Below, in pieces: positions 25,557-36,001 of a stretch of DNA of 64,000 nt. Numbering within the stretch: the stretch's first letter is position 1; every line of letters starts with the position of its first letter. The notes below the pieces were generated by a model, which saw only the letters and a list, made by a program, of their open reading frames with translations, was not told the DNA's origin and made no database searches. Position numbers and translations under genes: made by a program. Source of the stretch: Candidatus Saccharibacteria bacterium oral taxon 955 (GTDB lineage: Bacteria > Patescibacteriota > Saccharimonadia > Saccharimonadales > Saccharimonadaceae); contig CP047918.1 in NCBI GenBank assembly GCA_010202265.1, positions 809,057 to 873,056 on the forward strand, read 5' to 3'.

Positions 25557-28118
25557 CTATTTACAAAGGCGCCTTTTACGCCTGAAATAGAATGCTCCAA
25601 TTGCCGTAAATGTAATACATCCAAAGGCATACGGAGCAAAAACCCACCAAATAGAGTCATGCTGATCATCTACACCTGTCGTCTCCGATGGAACACCCAT
25701 ACTCAGACGCGGTGCCTCAATATGTATAGCGCCTTCCGAGAACACACCCCTGTTATCACTGTATACAACCGGATGCACACCCATATTTTGTAACCATTGA
25801 GATACCAGGCGCTTGTACTGGACTGTCAATTCACTCGATATCGGACCAGATGATGGGCCAGGATGGGCACATACATTAGCTCCCCTATCGTCATACCATC
25901 CGCCAGCAACATCACACACGTCTCGAGAATCTAGCGCTTCACGAGATGAAAATACCGACACGAATTGCTGAACTTGAACAGGGCGTCCATCCAAGCCTCT
26001 ACCGGTTGCTGTAATTAAATGTACACCCGGTGAGATATCTCTAGGCAGTAAACCGCTCCAACTTGCACCACCAGTTTGATCTGTTATCAGTGTGGCAATA
26101 CGAGTCGGCTTGGAGTGTATCAATACCTCAACCTTTGTCGCCGGAGCAAATCTACCTGGAGGCAAGGATAGAGTAGCCTTAGAGTCTCTTGTCAGCATAT
26201 CGTCAAATATACGTTCTCGGATTAGAGTATGTTGTTTATTGACCGGGCTTAGGTTTGAGGTAGTTTCACTTGTATTCGCTTCTACTCGATGTTTTGCTTT
26301 TTCGATAGCATATGCCATTTTTGCATGACCTTTTGCATTTGGGTGAAACATGTTATTAAAGCCATCTTTGCGAAGAATGGTTCTCACAACGCCTGTCATG
26401 TATTTTCCACCTTCGCAAATACGACCCCCAACAAGGGCATCAGTAATACTGAGGTATTTGATATTCATATCTTTTGCGGCACGGGCAATAGCAGCATTCA
26501 GACGATCAACCGCCTCGTTAATCAATTCTCGTTCGGGTCTATTCAAAAGACCACCATTGAGATAACAAAGGCCATCGTTGTATATAAAGCTCGGGTAACC
26601 AATAGCGTATATCTTTGAGTGTGGCGAAGCAGTTTTCACACTTTTTATAAAACTCTTTATATGAACATACTGGTCATCAATAGACGCCATCAGGTCATCG
26701 TGCATAGTCCCGTATCCACCCTTTACATAACCGCAAGTATCAATACTCAAGGCACAGTACTTTAAAATCTCTCCAAAACCAATATCATTACCCCCACCAG
26801 TAAAAGTAATTATATCTGGTTTATATTTCTTGACGAATTCCAGCTGCGGGACTCGTCCAGGAATATAACGATCTAGCGCATCCTGCTGAATACGAGATAT
26901 TTCATTTTGACCCTTTAGCCTTCCACCCTGTCCCATATATCCAGCAAGCGGACGATTATAGTCATAAACCATGCGCGCACCAGAACAGGCAACCGAGTGT
27001 ACGTCGCCCTCCCTTATAGCCCAAATACTACGCAGCAAAAATGGGTATGAGCGCGAACTAATATGGCACATGTCTAGTCCGTGGTCAGTAAATGGCAGAT
27101 AATAGCTCTTATGACCTTCTCTTTCTACATCACCCTCTCCACTGGTGTATGAGTCGCCGAGAGCAAGATAGGTTGGTTTTTTACCTATTGTAATACGATG
27201 CTTGATATTATATGAACCCTGATCAAATACAAGCCTTTCGTTATTGTCCATAAACCGACCATTCATCCGTGTCCATTTAGCTGAGCCGAACTTTTGCCTA
27301 ATCGTCTGGTCAAATTCAGCGTACGAACAGTATCCTCCTGAGCCTTTCGTTGTATTATAATTCGTACCCAAATTAACACCACATCCTAACGTATCATAAA
27401 CTCGCATCGGTGAGCTCGTTGCTACATACCTGCCATCATCTGAAATTGCAATAGCACTCGAAACAGATCCAGAATATAGTTGACTAGCGTTGGTGCCAAT
27501 CAGCACTGTATCGAGCGTCTCCAAGTCCACCTTAATAAAACTAAACCAATCAACATACACAAACATAAACCGACCATTTGGTGACACAGCTGCGTTTAGT
27601 ATGGCGCGCAGCTCCCCAGGATAACCACTATCTGGAAAAAGCTGAACACCCTTTGTTTTATCAAGTAAATAATACTGGTACATTCGACCTACATCTGGCC
27701 CCTTTGGTAATAGTGCACCCGGACCTGATCGAAAAAGCGTGTAGGCGGTTAGATAAGAGCCTCGATAATCTTGACCAAACAGTATATCAGTACCTGCTAC
27801 TAATTTTATGGACTCGAATTTATGCTCTATTCGACGAAACACACCTTCGTCTTTTTTAGCTGCGTAGGTGTATGCGCCATATTTAGCAATTTCAATAGTC
27901 TTCCCTATATAAACGCAGGCGCTCTCTATCGTGCTATAAATTTTGACCTTACGAACTATACAGTTATTTTTATCTTCAAGCTTATCAATAGGCTCACCCG
28001 AAACCTCCGCTCCACTATACCAACCGCCTCCCTCTGCCTTCACGTTGGCACCCACAAACATGCATATGATGCTAGCTACAATTATCGACGACACTAGAGC
28101 AATCCTCGGTATCGGCAT
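25557..28118 (-). CDS. Large secreted SGNH-hydrolase-like protein
   Basis: The 853-aa protein has a signal peptide (about 1-28), a propeller-like N-terminal part with repeats (AVSPNGRFMFVYVDW, AISDDGRYVATSSP), an SGNH/GDSL domain (GDSYTSGEGD with Ser323; GGGNDIGF with Asn444; HPNAKGH with His592) and a C-terminal Ig-like part and membrane helix followed by RRKRRLCK. The usual DxxH Asp is Asn589 here, so activity may be altered. Family members remove acyl groups from lipids or glycans; it could trim acetyl groups of the surface polymer. TACAAT lies 9 nt before the ATG. Confidence 0.87.
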   Translation of the reverse strand: MPIPRIALVSSIIVASIICMFVGANVKAEGGGWYSGAEVSGEPIDKLEDKNNCIVRKVKIYSTIESACVYIGKTIEIAKYGAYTYAAKKDEGVFRRIEHKFESIKLVAGTDILFGQDYRGSYLTAYTLFRSGPGALLPKGPDVGRMYQYYLLDKTKGVQLFPDSGYPGELRAILNAAVSPNGRFMFVYVDWFSFIKVDLETLDTVLIGTNASQLYSGSVSSAIAISDDGRYVATSSPMRVYDTLGCGVNLGTNYNTTKGSGGYCSYAEFDQTIRQKFGSAKWTRMNGRFMDNNERLVFDQGSYNIKHRITIGKKPTYLALGDSYTSGEGDVEREGHKSYYLPFTDHGLDMCHISSRSYPFLLRSIWAIREGDVHSVACSGARMVYDYNRPLAGYMGQGGRLKGQNEISRIQQDALDRYIPGRVPQLEFVKKYKPDIITFTGGGNDIGFGEILKYCALSIDTCGYVKGGYGTMHDDLMASIDDQYVHIKSFIKSVKTASPHSKIYAIGYPSFIYNDGLCYLNGGLLNRPERELINEAVDRLNAAIARAAKDMNIKYLSITDALVGGRICEGGKYMTGVVRTILRKDGFNNMFHPNAKGHAKMAYAIEKAKHRVEANTSETTSNLSPVNKQHTLIRERIFDDMLTRDSKATLSLPPGRFAPATKVEVLIHSKPTRIATLITDQTGGASWSGLLPRDISPGVHLITATGRGLDGRPVQVQQFVSVFSSREALDSRDVCDVAGGWYDDRGANVCAHPGPSSGPISSELTVQYKRLVSQWLQNMGVHPVVYSDNRGVFSEGAIHIEAPRLSMGVPSETTGVDDQHDSIWWVFAPYAFGCITFTAIGAFYFRRKRRLCK

Positions 28119-28218
28119 AGTATCTTTATTGTAGCCTTAAGCACATCGATAATCAAATACACTCCAATAGCACATAGAATAAATTCCGAAAGCGTAACGA
28201 TGTCCTATAATAGACCCT

Positions 28219-29337
28219 ATGAGACATCCACGTATTGCTATTGTCTGTGATTTTTTGACCACTATGGGCGGGGCGGAAAATGTCGTCCTCGCGATGCACG
28301 AAGCCTTTCCCGAGGCGCCAATATATACCGCAATATACAACCCAGAAAAAATGCCTGCATTTGCCAAGCTCGACGTCCGCACAAGTAAGCTCCAGAGACT
28401 TCCAAAAAAACTCCGAACTTATCACAAGCTATTTCCGACCATGGCGGTAAAAGCAATGCGCCAGCTTGACCTCTCAGGCTACGACATTATCTTGACCAGC
28501 TCATACCTTCATGGCCATCAAGTCACAAAATCTCGCCCTGATCAAGTGATCATAAATTATTGCCACACTCCACCGCGATACTACTGGAGTCATTACAAGG
28601 AATATCGTCGCGACCCAGGCTACGGCAAGCTAAACCCGATCATCCGCACTCTCATGCCACTGCTAGTTCCACGTCAGCGCAAACTTGACCTCGAGGCCGC
28701 TAAACAGGTCGACGTATTTATCGCCAATTCAACCGAAACCCAAAAGCGTATCAAAAAGTTTTATGGACGCAGTAGTACGGTAGTTCACCCACCAGTTGAT
28801 GTTTCACGTTTTGCTCCTGCACGCGAGCGTGGCAATCACTACGTAACCATTGGGCGTCAACTACCCTATAAGCGCTACGACCTCGCAGTCAAGGCCTGCA
28901 CAAAGCTTGGCGCCGAACTCCACGTATTTGGCAACGGACCAGCTCATGACAAGCTGGTCTCGATTGCTGGACCAACTATTCACTTTCACACCGATCGATT
29001 TGGCGACGCGTCCGATAAAGCGGTAAATAATGCCCTAAACACAGCAAAAGGTTTTATTTATCCTGCCGAGGAGGATTTTGGGATTGTCAGCGTCGAGGCA
29101 CTCGCAGCTGGCGCACCAGTTATTGGCTACGGCCGGGCTGGCACACTCGACATCATTACTTCTCCTGAAGTGGGTGAGTTATTCGAACGTCAGACAATCG
29201 ATGACGTCGTAACTGCCATCCAACAGACTGAGTCCCGCAGGTTCTTTCCGTCGAAACTAAATCGAACTGCACGTCGTTTCGATAAGTCACTATTTCTGAC
29301 AAAGATTAAAAAAATCGTTAACGATCATATTTCATAA
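28219..29337 (+). CDS. Family 4 glycosyltransferase
   Basis: The 372-aa GT-B enzyme has the N-terminal domain opening RIAIVCDFLTTMGGAENVVLAMHEAFP and the GT4 C-terminal donor site: YVTIGRQLPYKRYDLAVKAC and GFIYPAEEDFGIVSVEALAAGAPVIGYG (E-x7-E type). TATAAT lies 7 nt before the ATG, so it is leaderless. It belongs to the polysaccharide region; donor and acceptor sugar are not readable. It ends at a convergent hairpin with the next gene. Confidence 0.92.
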   Translation: MRHPRIAIVCDFLTTMGGAENVVLAMHEAFPEAPIYTAIYNPEKMPAFAKLDVRTSKLQRLPKKLRTYHKLFPTMAVKAMRQLDLSGYDIILTSSYLHGHQVTKSRPDQVIINYCHTPPRYYWSHYKEYRRDPGYGKLNPIIRTLMPLLVPRQRKLDLEAAKQVDVFIANSTETQKRIKKFYGRSSTVVHPPVDVSRFAPARERGNHYVTIGRQLPYKRYDLAVKACTKLGAELHVFGNGPAHDKLVSIAGPTIHFHTDRFGDASDKAVNNALNTAKGFIYPAEEDFGIVSVEALAAGAPVIGYGRAGTLDIITSPEVGELFERQTIDDVVTAIQQTESRRFFPSKLNRTARRFDKSLFLTKIKKIVNDHIS

Positions 29338-29346
29338 AGAAAACGC

Positions 29347-29384
29347 CCCTTACGCCCTACCTAGTAGAGCGCAAGGGGCGAAAA
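29347..29384 (-). terminator. Terminator between convergent genes
   Basis: CGCCCCTT and AAGGGGCG form a long GC-rich stem (with further pairs GCG/CGC) and on the minus strand a T-rich tail (TTTTCTTT) follows. It mainly ends the 29389-29919 transcript but the hairpin also lies just past the GT4 stop. Confidence 0.75.
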
Positions 29385-29388
29385 AGAA

Positions 29389-29919
29389 TCACTCCTCCCA
29401 GTCCGCCAATTCAATGGACCTTATAAGCCATTTTTCTGGGTGGACTTCGCCGTACCTAATGATGAGGACTCCGTCGAAGTCACTTTCTGTATGGTAGGTA
29501 TAACAATGTTTATACCTACTCCCGCCTATACCGAAAGTGCTCAGGTTTGACAATGCTTCGCCATACCCGGCAGAAGAACCCGCCCAGCGGAAACCGCTGT
29601 GCAGGTTACCTGATATCATTTCTGGGTTGCCCTCGGCGACTTCGTGATAGAAGTCGCTATACCCGTAGTGGTCAGACAGCTCGACCGTCTCAAGGTAGCC
29701 CTTGTCGGGCACCCTGTAGAGGGCCCTAGACTCTCCGTGCCTCCCATTGTAGGAGCCCATGAGTTGGGTTCCTTCGGGTAGAGATAGCCTATAGCCGGAG
29801 ACTCTCGCCTCCGATGCAAATGGTCTCCAAGTCGCCAAAAATACGACGACGGCGACCACAATTACAAGGCCTGCTATGGCAGCAGACACGATCCAAGCAC
29901 GCTTATTATTATGGTGCAT
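29389..29919 (-). CDS. Membrane-anchored extracytoplasmic protein of unknown function
   Basis: The 176-aa protein has one N-terminal membrane helix (about 8-29) and an extracytoplasmic domain rich in aromatic residues with a short HYGYSDFYHEVAEGNPEM segment. I do not recognise a family. Its G+C and style look somewhat different from the neighbours (more GC-rich). The leader contains a perfect hairpin GCCCAC-AAAA-GTGGGC (29945-29960) and a likely SD (GAGAGGAA), so this is one of the few genes with a 5' untranslated region. Confidence 0.65.
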   Translation of the reverse strand: MHHNNKRAWIVSAAIAGLVIVVAVVVFLATWRPFASEARVSGYRLSLPEGTQLMGSYNGRHGESRALYRVPDKGYLETVELSDHYGYSDFYHEVAEGNPEMISGNLHSGFRWAGSSAGYGEALSNLSTFGIGGSRYKHCYTYHTESDFDGVLIIRYGEVHPEKWLIRSIELADWEE

Positions 29920-29944
29920 CTACGGTTCCTCTCACGAAAGGTAC

Positions 29945-29960
29945 GCCCACTTTTGTGGGC
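29945..29960 (-). promoter_or_regulatory. 5'-leader hairpin of the 29389-29919 gene
   Basis: A perfect 6-bp stem GCCCAC/GTGGGC with loop AAAA lies about 25 nt before the start codon. It could stabilise the mRNA or be a protein target. No T tail follows, so it is not a terminator. Confidence 0.4.
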
Positions 29961-30037
29961 TAATGTATATGATATCATTATATAATCAAAAAGTCAACTA
30001 TTAGCTATTGGACGTCTCGCACGATATGATAGGGAGT

Positions 30038-31743
30038 ATGTCGTCTATCTATGAGGTAGTAAAAAAACTACACGATCTATCTGCTGGCAAAAAATTTCTG
30101 ATATCACTAATTCCACTAGCTATCCTACTAGTCGTATTCACTATTTTTCAGACAATTGATGACTTTTACCTCTCCGACAGTCTGTCAGTAACGATGATGT
30201 TTCGTGAGCCGTTTCAGCTACACAGTGTTTTTGCGATGGATTATCATACTTTTCTATTCAAGCTACCCTTCTTTTATATTGAGCAAAAAATCGGCCTCTC
30301 TATAATTAGCCACACCATCCTTTCGCTGATGTTTACCGTTCCGATGTTTGGGTGTTTTGGCTACATATTCTACAAAATTACCAAACGGTACCGCTACACC
30401 GCACTCTTACTTGCCGGTCTAATGATGCTATTTTTGCTCATTCCGCCACACTACACCCTAAATAATATGACCATGCCTAGTATGCGCAATATCGAGTACG
30501 GTATGTTTTTCTTGGCATTTTATTGGCTCTACAGAGACAATCGTCGGTCTCGCAGATGTATTGGCCTGCTATTTCTGGTCCTACTGGTCGCCTCTGATCC
30601 AATGTTTGCACCGTATGCAATCGGCGCATCTTTACTTGTCGCCATTTTCACTAACTTTCGAAATGTTACAAGACCCATTAAAATGCGCTCTATTTATACA
30701 TTCGGCATCAGTGTGCTATCTAGCGCTCTCGGGATGATATTATTGCGCTTAGCCTCTGCTGTCGGCTTAGTGGTTGTCGGCAAAGAGTCTGGCGCTATGT
30801 TTATCAAACAACCAGTAGAATCGGTCGCAAGAGCATTTGAATTCTTTGTCGATGCGCTAAAATCTATCCTGGTATCGCTCGGAATTGACGTCGCCAGAGC
30901 ACCGATTTACCGTCCCGAAACTATTATCGCTATCATGGTCGTATCTACCGTATCTATTATGGGCATAATAGCGCTACGAAAAACCCTTAAACAGTCCACC
31001 GACACCTACAGCTGGCGCGAGCAGTACGTGATACTCGCGATCGTCACTGTCATCGCTACAATCGTTCCCTACACACTCACTCAACATGTCGCAGATGGGG
31101 GAATGTCCGCTTCTTCCATATAGCACTGTTTTCGCTATCGATTATCGCCTCCTACGGATTAACTGTTTTGAAACCTCAAGTCAAAGGTATTGTTATGATG
31201 GCTTTTATCCTAGCTTTTACTGTATGTAGCCTCTCAGGAATATCACGAGCCTATCACTACGCGTCATTTACCGAACGTACTACTGGCTCACTCCACGACA
31301 ACATCGCCAAAAGACTCAAAGAATATAATATAAATACTATTGCTGGGGACTACTGGCATATATATCCTATTTCAGCACGAGCAAGATCTAATTCAGACCA
31401 AGACCTGCGCCTACTACCACTCTCTCAGCGATGCGCATCACTTCAGGCTTATTTTATCGATGCACGCTGGATGTCTTATAAGAATATTGGTCCATATTTT
31501 GCCGTAATCGCCTATACCCAGCCAGTTGGAGACGACTATGACTACAATGACCCGATGAGTACAGCCTGCACGCACAAAGATGCCGTAGCGCAGTTTGGTC
31601 AACCACTCAAGCAAATTATCGTCGACCCAGCACCTCAGTCTGGACTACGACCCTACCATATCTATATATACCCTACAGAGAAACTCAGTAGAATCAATAC
31701 AGACCGAGCGCGAGCCAAACTAAACGAATCGTATAGGTTTTAG
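30038..31743 (+). pseudogene. Polytopic membrane protein (GT-C-like), frameshifted
   Basis: Two frames together give one protein of about 568 aa with 10 or more membrane helices and a C-terminal extracytoplasmic domain of about 160 residues. The first frame runs from ATG 30038 (7 nt after TATGAT) to TAG at 31123. The second continues at about 31105 with RFFHIALFSLSIIASYGLTV, completing a membrane helix, to 31743. One extra G in the G5 run 31097-31101 would restore a single frame (DGGNVRFFHIAL). The layout resembles GT-C membrane glycosyltransferases but no motif proves it. It may be a phase-variable, decayed or mis-sequenced gene. Confidence 0.72.
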
Positions 31744-31770
31744 CATCTCTTTTCGTCTTTTTTAGGAAAA

Positions 31771-32808
31771 CTAAGACTGAATCTTTTTGGCGATATCACC
31801 AACTTTTGGAGCCAGGTCCTTACGAGCAACTAACAGCCCATCTGGTGTATTGACGACGACAACATTGTCTAGGCCGATGATCGCGATGTCTTTTTCCTCT
31901 TCGTTTCGTACATAAGCGTTTTCGACTTCAATCGTGTGAACTTTGTCGCCGCAGATATAGTTACCAATTTCGTCTTGCTCATTTACGTCGTGTAAATCCT
32001 TGAAGTTACCGACATCCATCCAGTCAAACGTAGCTGGCGTGACAACAAGCTTCTTTGCTTTTTCGATCAATGCATAGTCGATAGAATCACTCTCGAATGA
32101 TTGGTATGTATCGATATACTCTTTCGTACCGTCGTCTAGACCCATGAGGGCTTCGTAACGCTCGAGAAGAGCTGGAGACGAAGATTTCATAGCCTGAAGG
32201 AAAGTATTGACCGAACCAACAAAATAGCCACAGTTCCAGAGGTAATTACCAGCGTGCATATACTTTCGTGCCGTATCAAAATCTGGCTTTTCCTTAAAGC
32301 TCTTTACTTCGTAAACACTTTCTTGGCTAGTTTCCGCACCGCGCTCGATATAGCCAAACCCAGTTGCAGGAAATGTTGGCTCTATACCAATGAGGGCAAT
32401 TTCTTTGAGCGCCTTTGAAGCTTCACCCGCTTTTATAAATGAGCGCCCAAATCCTTCTACATCTCGGACTTGATGATCAGCAGAAATAAACGCAATAGGC
32501 TCATCATGATCTGGGTGGTTTTTTGCGATGTGCGCAAGCGCTGCGATGATACAGTTAGCCGTACCGCGTCGACCAGGTTCAGAAATGATATGCTCGTCGT
32601 CAAGTACTGGGAGCTGCTGTTTCAGTAGTTTTACGAGACTTTCGTCTGGGACAACATAGATCTCTTTTGAGAATGTCGTCGCACGGTTATAGGTGTTTTG
32701 CACCATCGTGTAATCGTTGACGAGCTTTAGAAGTTGCTTTGGTTTGGCTGATGTCGAGAGCGGCCACAAACGTGTACCCGACCCCCCTGCAATAATCACG
32801 GTAATCAT
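31771..32808 (-). CDS. manC: Mannose-1-phosphate guanylyltransferase
   Basis: The 345-aa protein has the nucleotidyltransferase opening VIIAGGSGTRLWPLST and the GMP-family features KPKQLLKL, ISADHQV, PATGFGYIERG, VKSFKEKPD and NYLWNCGYFVGS. It makes GDP-mannose from mannose-1-phosphate and GTP. The C-terminal PMI domain of bifunctional ManC proteins is missing; a separate cupin of that type is at 59984. GDP-mannose feeds GMD, the RMD-like reductase and mannosyltransferases. TATAAT lies 6 nt before the ATG (leaderless). Confidence 0.94.
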   Translation of the reverse strand: MITVIIAGGSGTRLWPLSTSAKPKQLLKLVNDYTMVQNTYNRATTFSKEIYVVPDESLVKLLKQQLPVLDDEHIISEPGRRGTANCIIAALAHIAKNHPDHDEPIAFISADHQVRDVEGFGRSFIKAGEASKALKEIALIGIEPTFPATGFGYIERGAETSQESVYEVKSFKEKPDFDTARKYMHAGNYLWNCGYFVGSVNTFLQAMKSSSPALLERYEALMGLDDGTKEYIDTYQSFESDSIDYALIEKAKKLVVTPATFDWMDVGNFKDLHDVNEQDEIGNYICGDKVHTIEVENAYVRNEEEKDIAIIGLDNVVVVNTPDGLLVARKDLAPKVGDIAKKIQS

Positions 32809-32874
32809 ACACCCATTATATACTTCACCCGTTCCTTATCAACGGTATATTGTCAAAATCAAAAATACAGCCTA

Positions 32875-35106
32875 TCAATCACTAATGAGAGTTGATCGAT
32901 AATTCTTTAAGCGAACATCTTCTGGTACATAGACAGTGCCATCGGTCAATGTAAATTGAATCGTTATCGGATCGTCGGTTTTTGCAACAAACGTGATTGT
33001 CGCCGGCTGACCACTAGACTTTTCTAACTCGCCCTTAGCAATCTGCTCACCATTTTGCAGGGCAACCCAGGCGTAGCCTAGCTTACCAGTGGAAAACGCT
33101 TCAACCGACACCGACGACCTGCGTCCTATTATCGGACGCTGTCGGCTATCAGTAATTTTCATCGTCACCCTAGGTTGGCCCAGGCTAGTGCTGTAGCTCC
33201 CTGTGTCTTCGCGCGCGTAATTTGCCGAGGTCGTGATGAAACTGTCGTCTATAGGCGCTTGCTTATTTAGTTTATATAGACAAATATGATCATCCGTGGA
33301 CGCCTGCCTAAATGGTGGAGCCTCGTAGGTTGACTTTAGGTCAATTTTTTCGGAATAAAGTAGCTTGCCCCAAGGTTGATTATTACATTGTTTGTTGCGC
33401 GTAATCACCGCATCCGCCCCACGCGCCCTCAAGAAGTCAATCGTCTCCGGATTCTCCTCTGTACCAAGCGCACTAAACTGTCCAATATTATATTTACTCA
33501 CGTGATTATTGATTAATTTCTTGCCGTGAACGTATTGTGCGGTCGCATAATACCCGTTTACCTCAATCGGGCTATCCTGAAGAGGAAGCTCACCTATAGC
33601 CAAAATATCACCTCTCTGTTTGAGATAGCTATACAGCTTTGGCATTTTTGCTAGATCAAATAGCGGCGTATTTATAGTCGTTGCATATTCAGCCGCACAC
33701 ACTAGACCTAGCGTGGCTACAATAGCAATCTGAGCAACGTTCTTTTTACTATTTATGGCAAAACGACCTAGTAGTATATAAAGTGTAAACGATGCATACA
33801 GCACAAGCATCGCATGCATCGGTAGTATAAAACGAGCCAACACTCGCCACAGAGCAATATGATCTGTCAGGATTCCAGCAAGTGTTGGGATAGTCAGGCC
33901 AAACTTATAAATCTTGTCCGGCCCCATAAACGAAAGCATAACTGGCATTGACACCAGCACAATACAGCTCAGCACAACAAACCATCGATCACTTCGATCC
34001 GAGAGTTTTATTTTGTCCCTAAAGCTCTTATGCCAAAATATTCGCCAGACAAATAGCACTACACCCAAGACAGATAAGCCCAGGATAACATAGCCGATAT
34101 AAAGCGTGCTCTCAACCTTATTTGAGTGCTGAGCTTTTTGGCGAAGCATGCTGTAATACCATTCCTGCCCGTGAAAAAATGGATTATATGGAGGTGGCGC
34201 CAAGAAGTCAAGCTTCGTAGACGCGTAGACCTTCAGCTCGGTTTTTATGGTACTCGTAGAACGATCGAGCGTCTTTGAGATCTGGTTACCAGATGTCAAC
34301 TGTACATAACCGATCGGGGCAGCAAGCACTACCAACATCACCACAGCGACCAAAAGAGACTTAACTACGCCGACGATCTTTCTTTGACCCTGCCTCAGCA
34401 CTGCACTCGCTATAATTATGCCTATAGCAAGTGTCGTGGCAAACACCGTACTCAAAAGCAAGTAATAGCCATCCGTAAAATATCCGGCAACGATCGACAG
34501 TGCTACAGCGAGACTTGATCGCCAAGACGGTCGCTTCCAGAGGTACAAAAATGCCCCTAGCTCAAACACAAACACCCAGCTAAATATATTGCCGATATGG
34601 TTCACCGTCTTGAACAGATGATATGGGAAAAATGTCGCCGAGAAGCCTGCAAACAATGCAATATACCACTTACCCGTAAGTCGCTTAACCAGCCCATAAA
34701 TGCTCATACTGACCAGCAAAAATGCGATAATCTGCATGATATTTGTCCCCATAAACGGAGAGACAAATCTCGTCAATAACCACAAAGGAAACGATATCAG
34801 CGCGCTAGTTATCTGAGATGGATCGCCTAGATTAGCACCGTCTGGATAATTAACCGCATCAGTATGTCCAAGTAGAGGATTCATATCCTTATCCGCACCC
34901 ATATTCCAGGTCGTGCCAGCCGTTGCATCACCCGGCTCAGATATAAAGAGTTTAGTGTCGCCCCCGATGACACTAAAATTCATATAGCATAGTGACAAAA
35001 AAGTAAAAAACACCATAACCACGACGTATTCCAGGATAGATCCGTTTAAGAATGCGCGGTGGCCAGTAAGTGTTTCGCGAAACTTCTTTTGCCAAGTCTT
35101 TTTCAT
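32875..35106 (-). CDS. Large polytopic membrane protein, GT-C/YfhO-like
   Basis: The protein (about 743 aa; ATG at 35106 lies 10 nt after TATAAT, while the upstream ATG at 35118 overlaps that box) has about 12 membrane helices and a C-terminal outside domain of about 230 residues (from around residue 500). The first outside loop has GDTKLFISEPGDATAGTTWN, with the acidic residues typical of GT-C polyprenyl-sugar-dependent glycosyltransferases. I cannot name the family with certainty. It would decorate a glycan or protein outside the membrane. Confidence 0.72.
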   Translation of the reverse strand: MKKTWQKKFRETLTGHRAFLNGSILEYVVVMVFFTFLSLCYMNFSVIGGDTKLFISEPGDATAGTTWNMGADKDMNPLLGHTDAVNYPDGANLGDPSQITSALISFPLWLLTRFVSPFMGTNIMQIIAFLLVSMSIYGLVKRLTGKWYIALFAGFSATFFPYHLFKTVNHIGNIFSWVFVFELGAFLYLWKRPSWRSSLAVALSIVAGYFTDGYYLLLSTVFATTLAIGIIIASAVLRQGQRKIVGVVKSLLVAVVMLVVLAAPIGYVQLTSGNQISKTLDRSTSTIKTELKVYASTKLDFLAPPPYNPFFHGQEWYYSMLRQKAQHSNKVESTLYIGYVILGLSVLGVVLFVWRIFWHKSFRDKIKLSDRSDRWFVVLSCIVLVSMPVMLSFMGPDKIYKFGLTIPTLAGILTDHIALWRVLARFILPMHAMLVLYASFTLYILLGRFAINSKKNVAQIAIVATLGLVCAAEYATTINTPLFDLAKMPKLYSYLKQRGDILAIGELPLQDSPIEVNGYYATAQYVHGKKLINNHVSKYNIGQFSALGTEENPETIDFLRARGADAVITRNKQCNNQPWGKLLYSEKIDLKSTYEAPPFRQASTDDHICLYKLNKQAPIDDSFITTSANYAREDTGSYSTSLGQPRVTMKITDSRQRPIIGRRSSVSVEAFSTGKLGYAWVALQNGEQIAKGELEKSSGQPATITFVAKTDDPITIQFTLTDGTVYVPEDVRLKNYRSTLISD

Positions 35107-35168
35107 TAGCAATATCATTATAGTTCATAGACACCCCTCGACAAAGTAAATGTTATACTGGTGTTACC

Positions 35169-35999
35169 ATGAATTCTAAGCTCGTCTCTATCGTCGTACC
35201 GACAAAAAACTCTGCTCGAACCCTCGACAACTGCCTATCCTCCCTGTCTAAGCAGACCTATAAAAATATCGAGATAATTCTAGTCGATAACCATTCAACT
35301 GATGGCACAAAAGAAATTGCCAGACACTACACCCCTCACGTATACACAAAGGGACCCGAGCGAAGTTATCAGCGTAACTATGCCATGACAAAGGCGCGTG
35401 GTGAATATGTCTGCATTATTGATAGCGACATGAACCTAGAGCCAGACGTCATCAAACAGTGTGTCGAGCAAATCAAATCTGCAAAAGATATTGTCGGCGT
35501 CATCATACCCGAGGAATCGTTTGGTACTGGTTTTTGGGCGCAGTGCAAAAAACTAGAGCGTAGTTTTTATGTTGGTATACCTTATATGGAGGCCGCTCGG
35601 TTCTTTTATCGAAAGGATTTCAACGAGATCGGTGGGTATGACGTCAAGATGGTGAGCGGCGAGGACTGGGATCTGTCGCAAAGAATTGAAGCAAAAGGCA
35701 AGTTTACACACACCAAAGCCTACATTCACCACGACGAAGGAAAGATTTCCCTCCTGAGAACAATTCAAAAAAAACTTTACTACGCAAAATGCTTCGCCTC
35801 ATACACAAGTAACTCCAACGACCAAAAAAAAGTCAGCCAACAGACCAGTATTTTTGGTAGATATAAGTTATTTTTCTCACACCCGAAAAAGCTATTTCGT
35901 AACCCAATACTAGGTCTAGGTATGCTGTTTATGAAAACTTGTGAATTTGGTTTTGGTGGAATTGGTTACTTATTAGCACGCCGCACTAAACGAGGTTAA
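35169..35999 (+). CDS. Family 2 glycosyltransferase
   Basis: The 276-aa GT-A enzyme has VSIVVPTKNSARTLDNCLSSL, VDNHSTDGTKEIA and the DxD-like IIDSDMNLEPDV. The later GGYDVKMVSGEDWDLSQRI matches the GT2 acceptor/ED motif. A hydrophobic C-terminal segment may associate with the membrane. TATACT lies 9 nt before the ATG. It is followed by the flippase gene with a 2-nt gap, so the two form an operon. Confidence 0.93.
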   Translation: MNSKLVSIVVPTKNSARTLDNCLSSLSKQTYKNIEIILVDNHSTDGTKEIARHYTPHVYTKGPERSYQRNYAMTKARGEYVCIIDSDMNLEPDVIKQCVEQIKSAKDIVGVIIPEESFGTGFWAQCKKLERSFYVGIPYMEAARFFYRKDFNEIGGYDVKMVSGEDWDLSQRIEAKGKFTHTKAYIHHDEGKISLLRTIQKKLYYAKCFASYTSNSNDQKKVSQQTSIFGRYKLFFSHPKKLFRNPILGLGMLFMKTCEFGFGGIGYLLARRTKRG

Positions 36000-36001
36000 C
36001 C

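Noticed and set aside
31755-31776. Hairpin between the frameshifted membrane gene and manC
   Set aside because: Imperfect pairing overlapping the manC stop; too weak to call.
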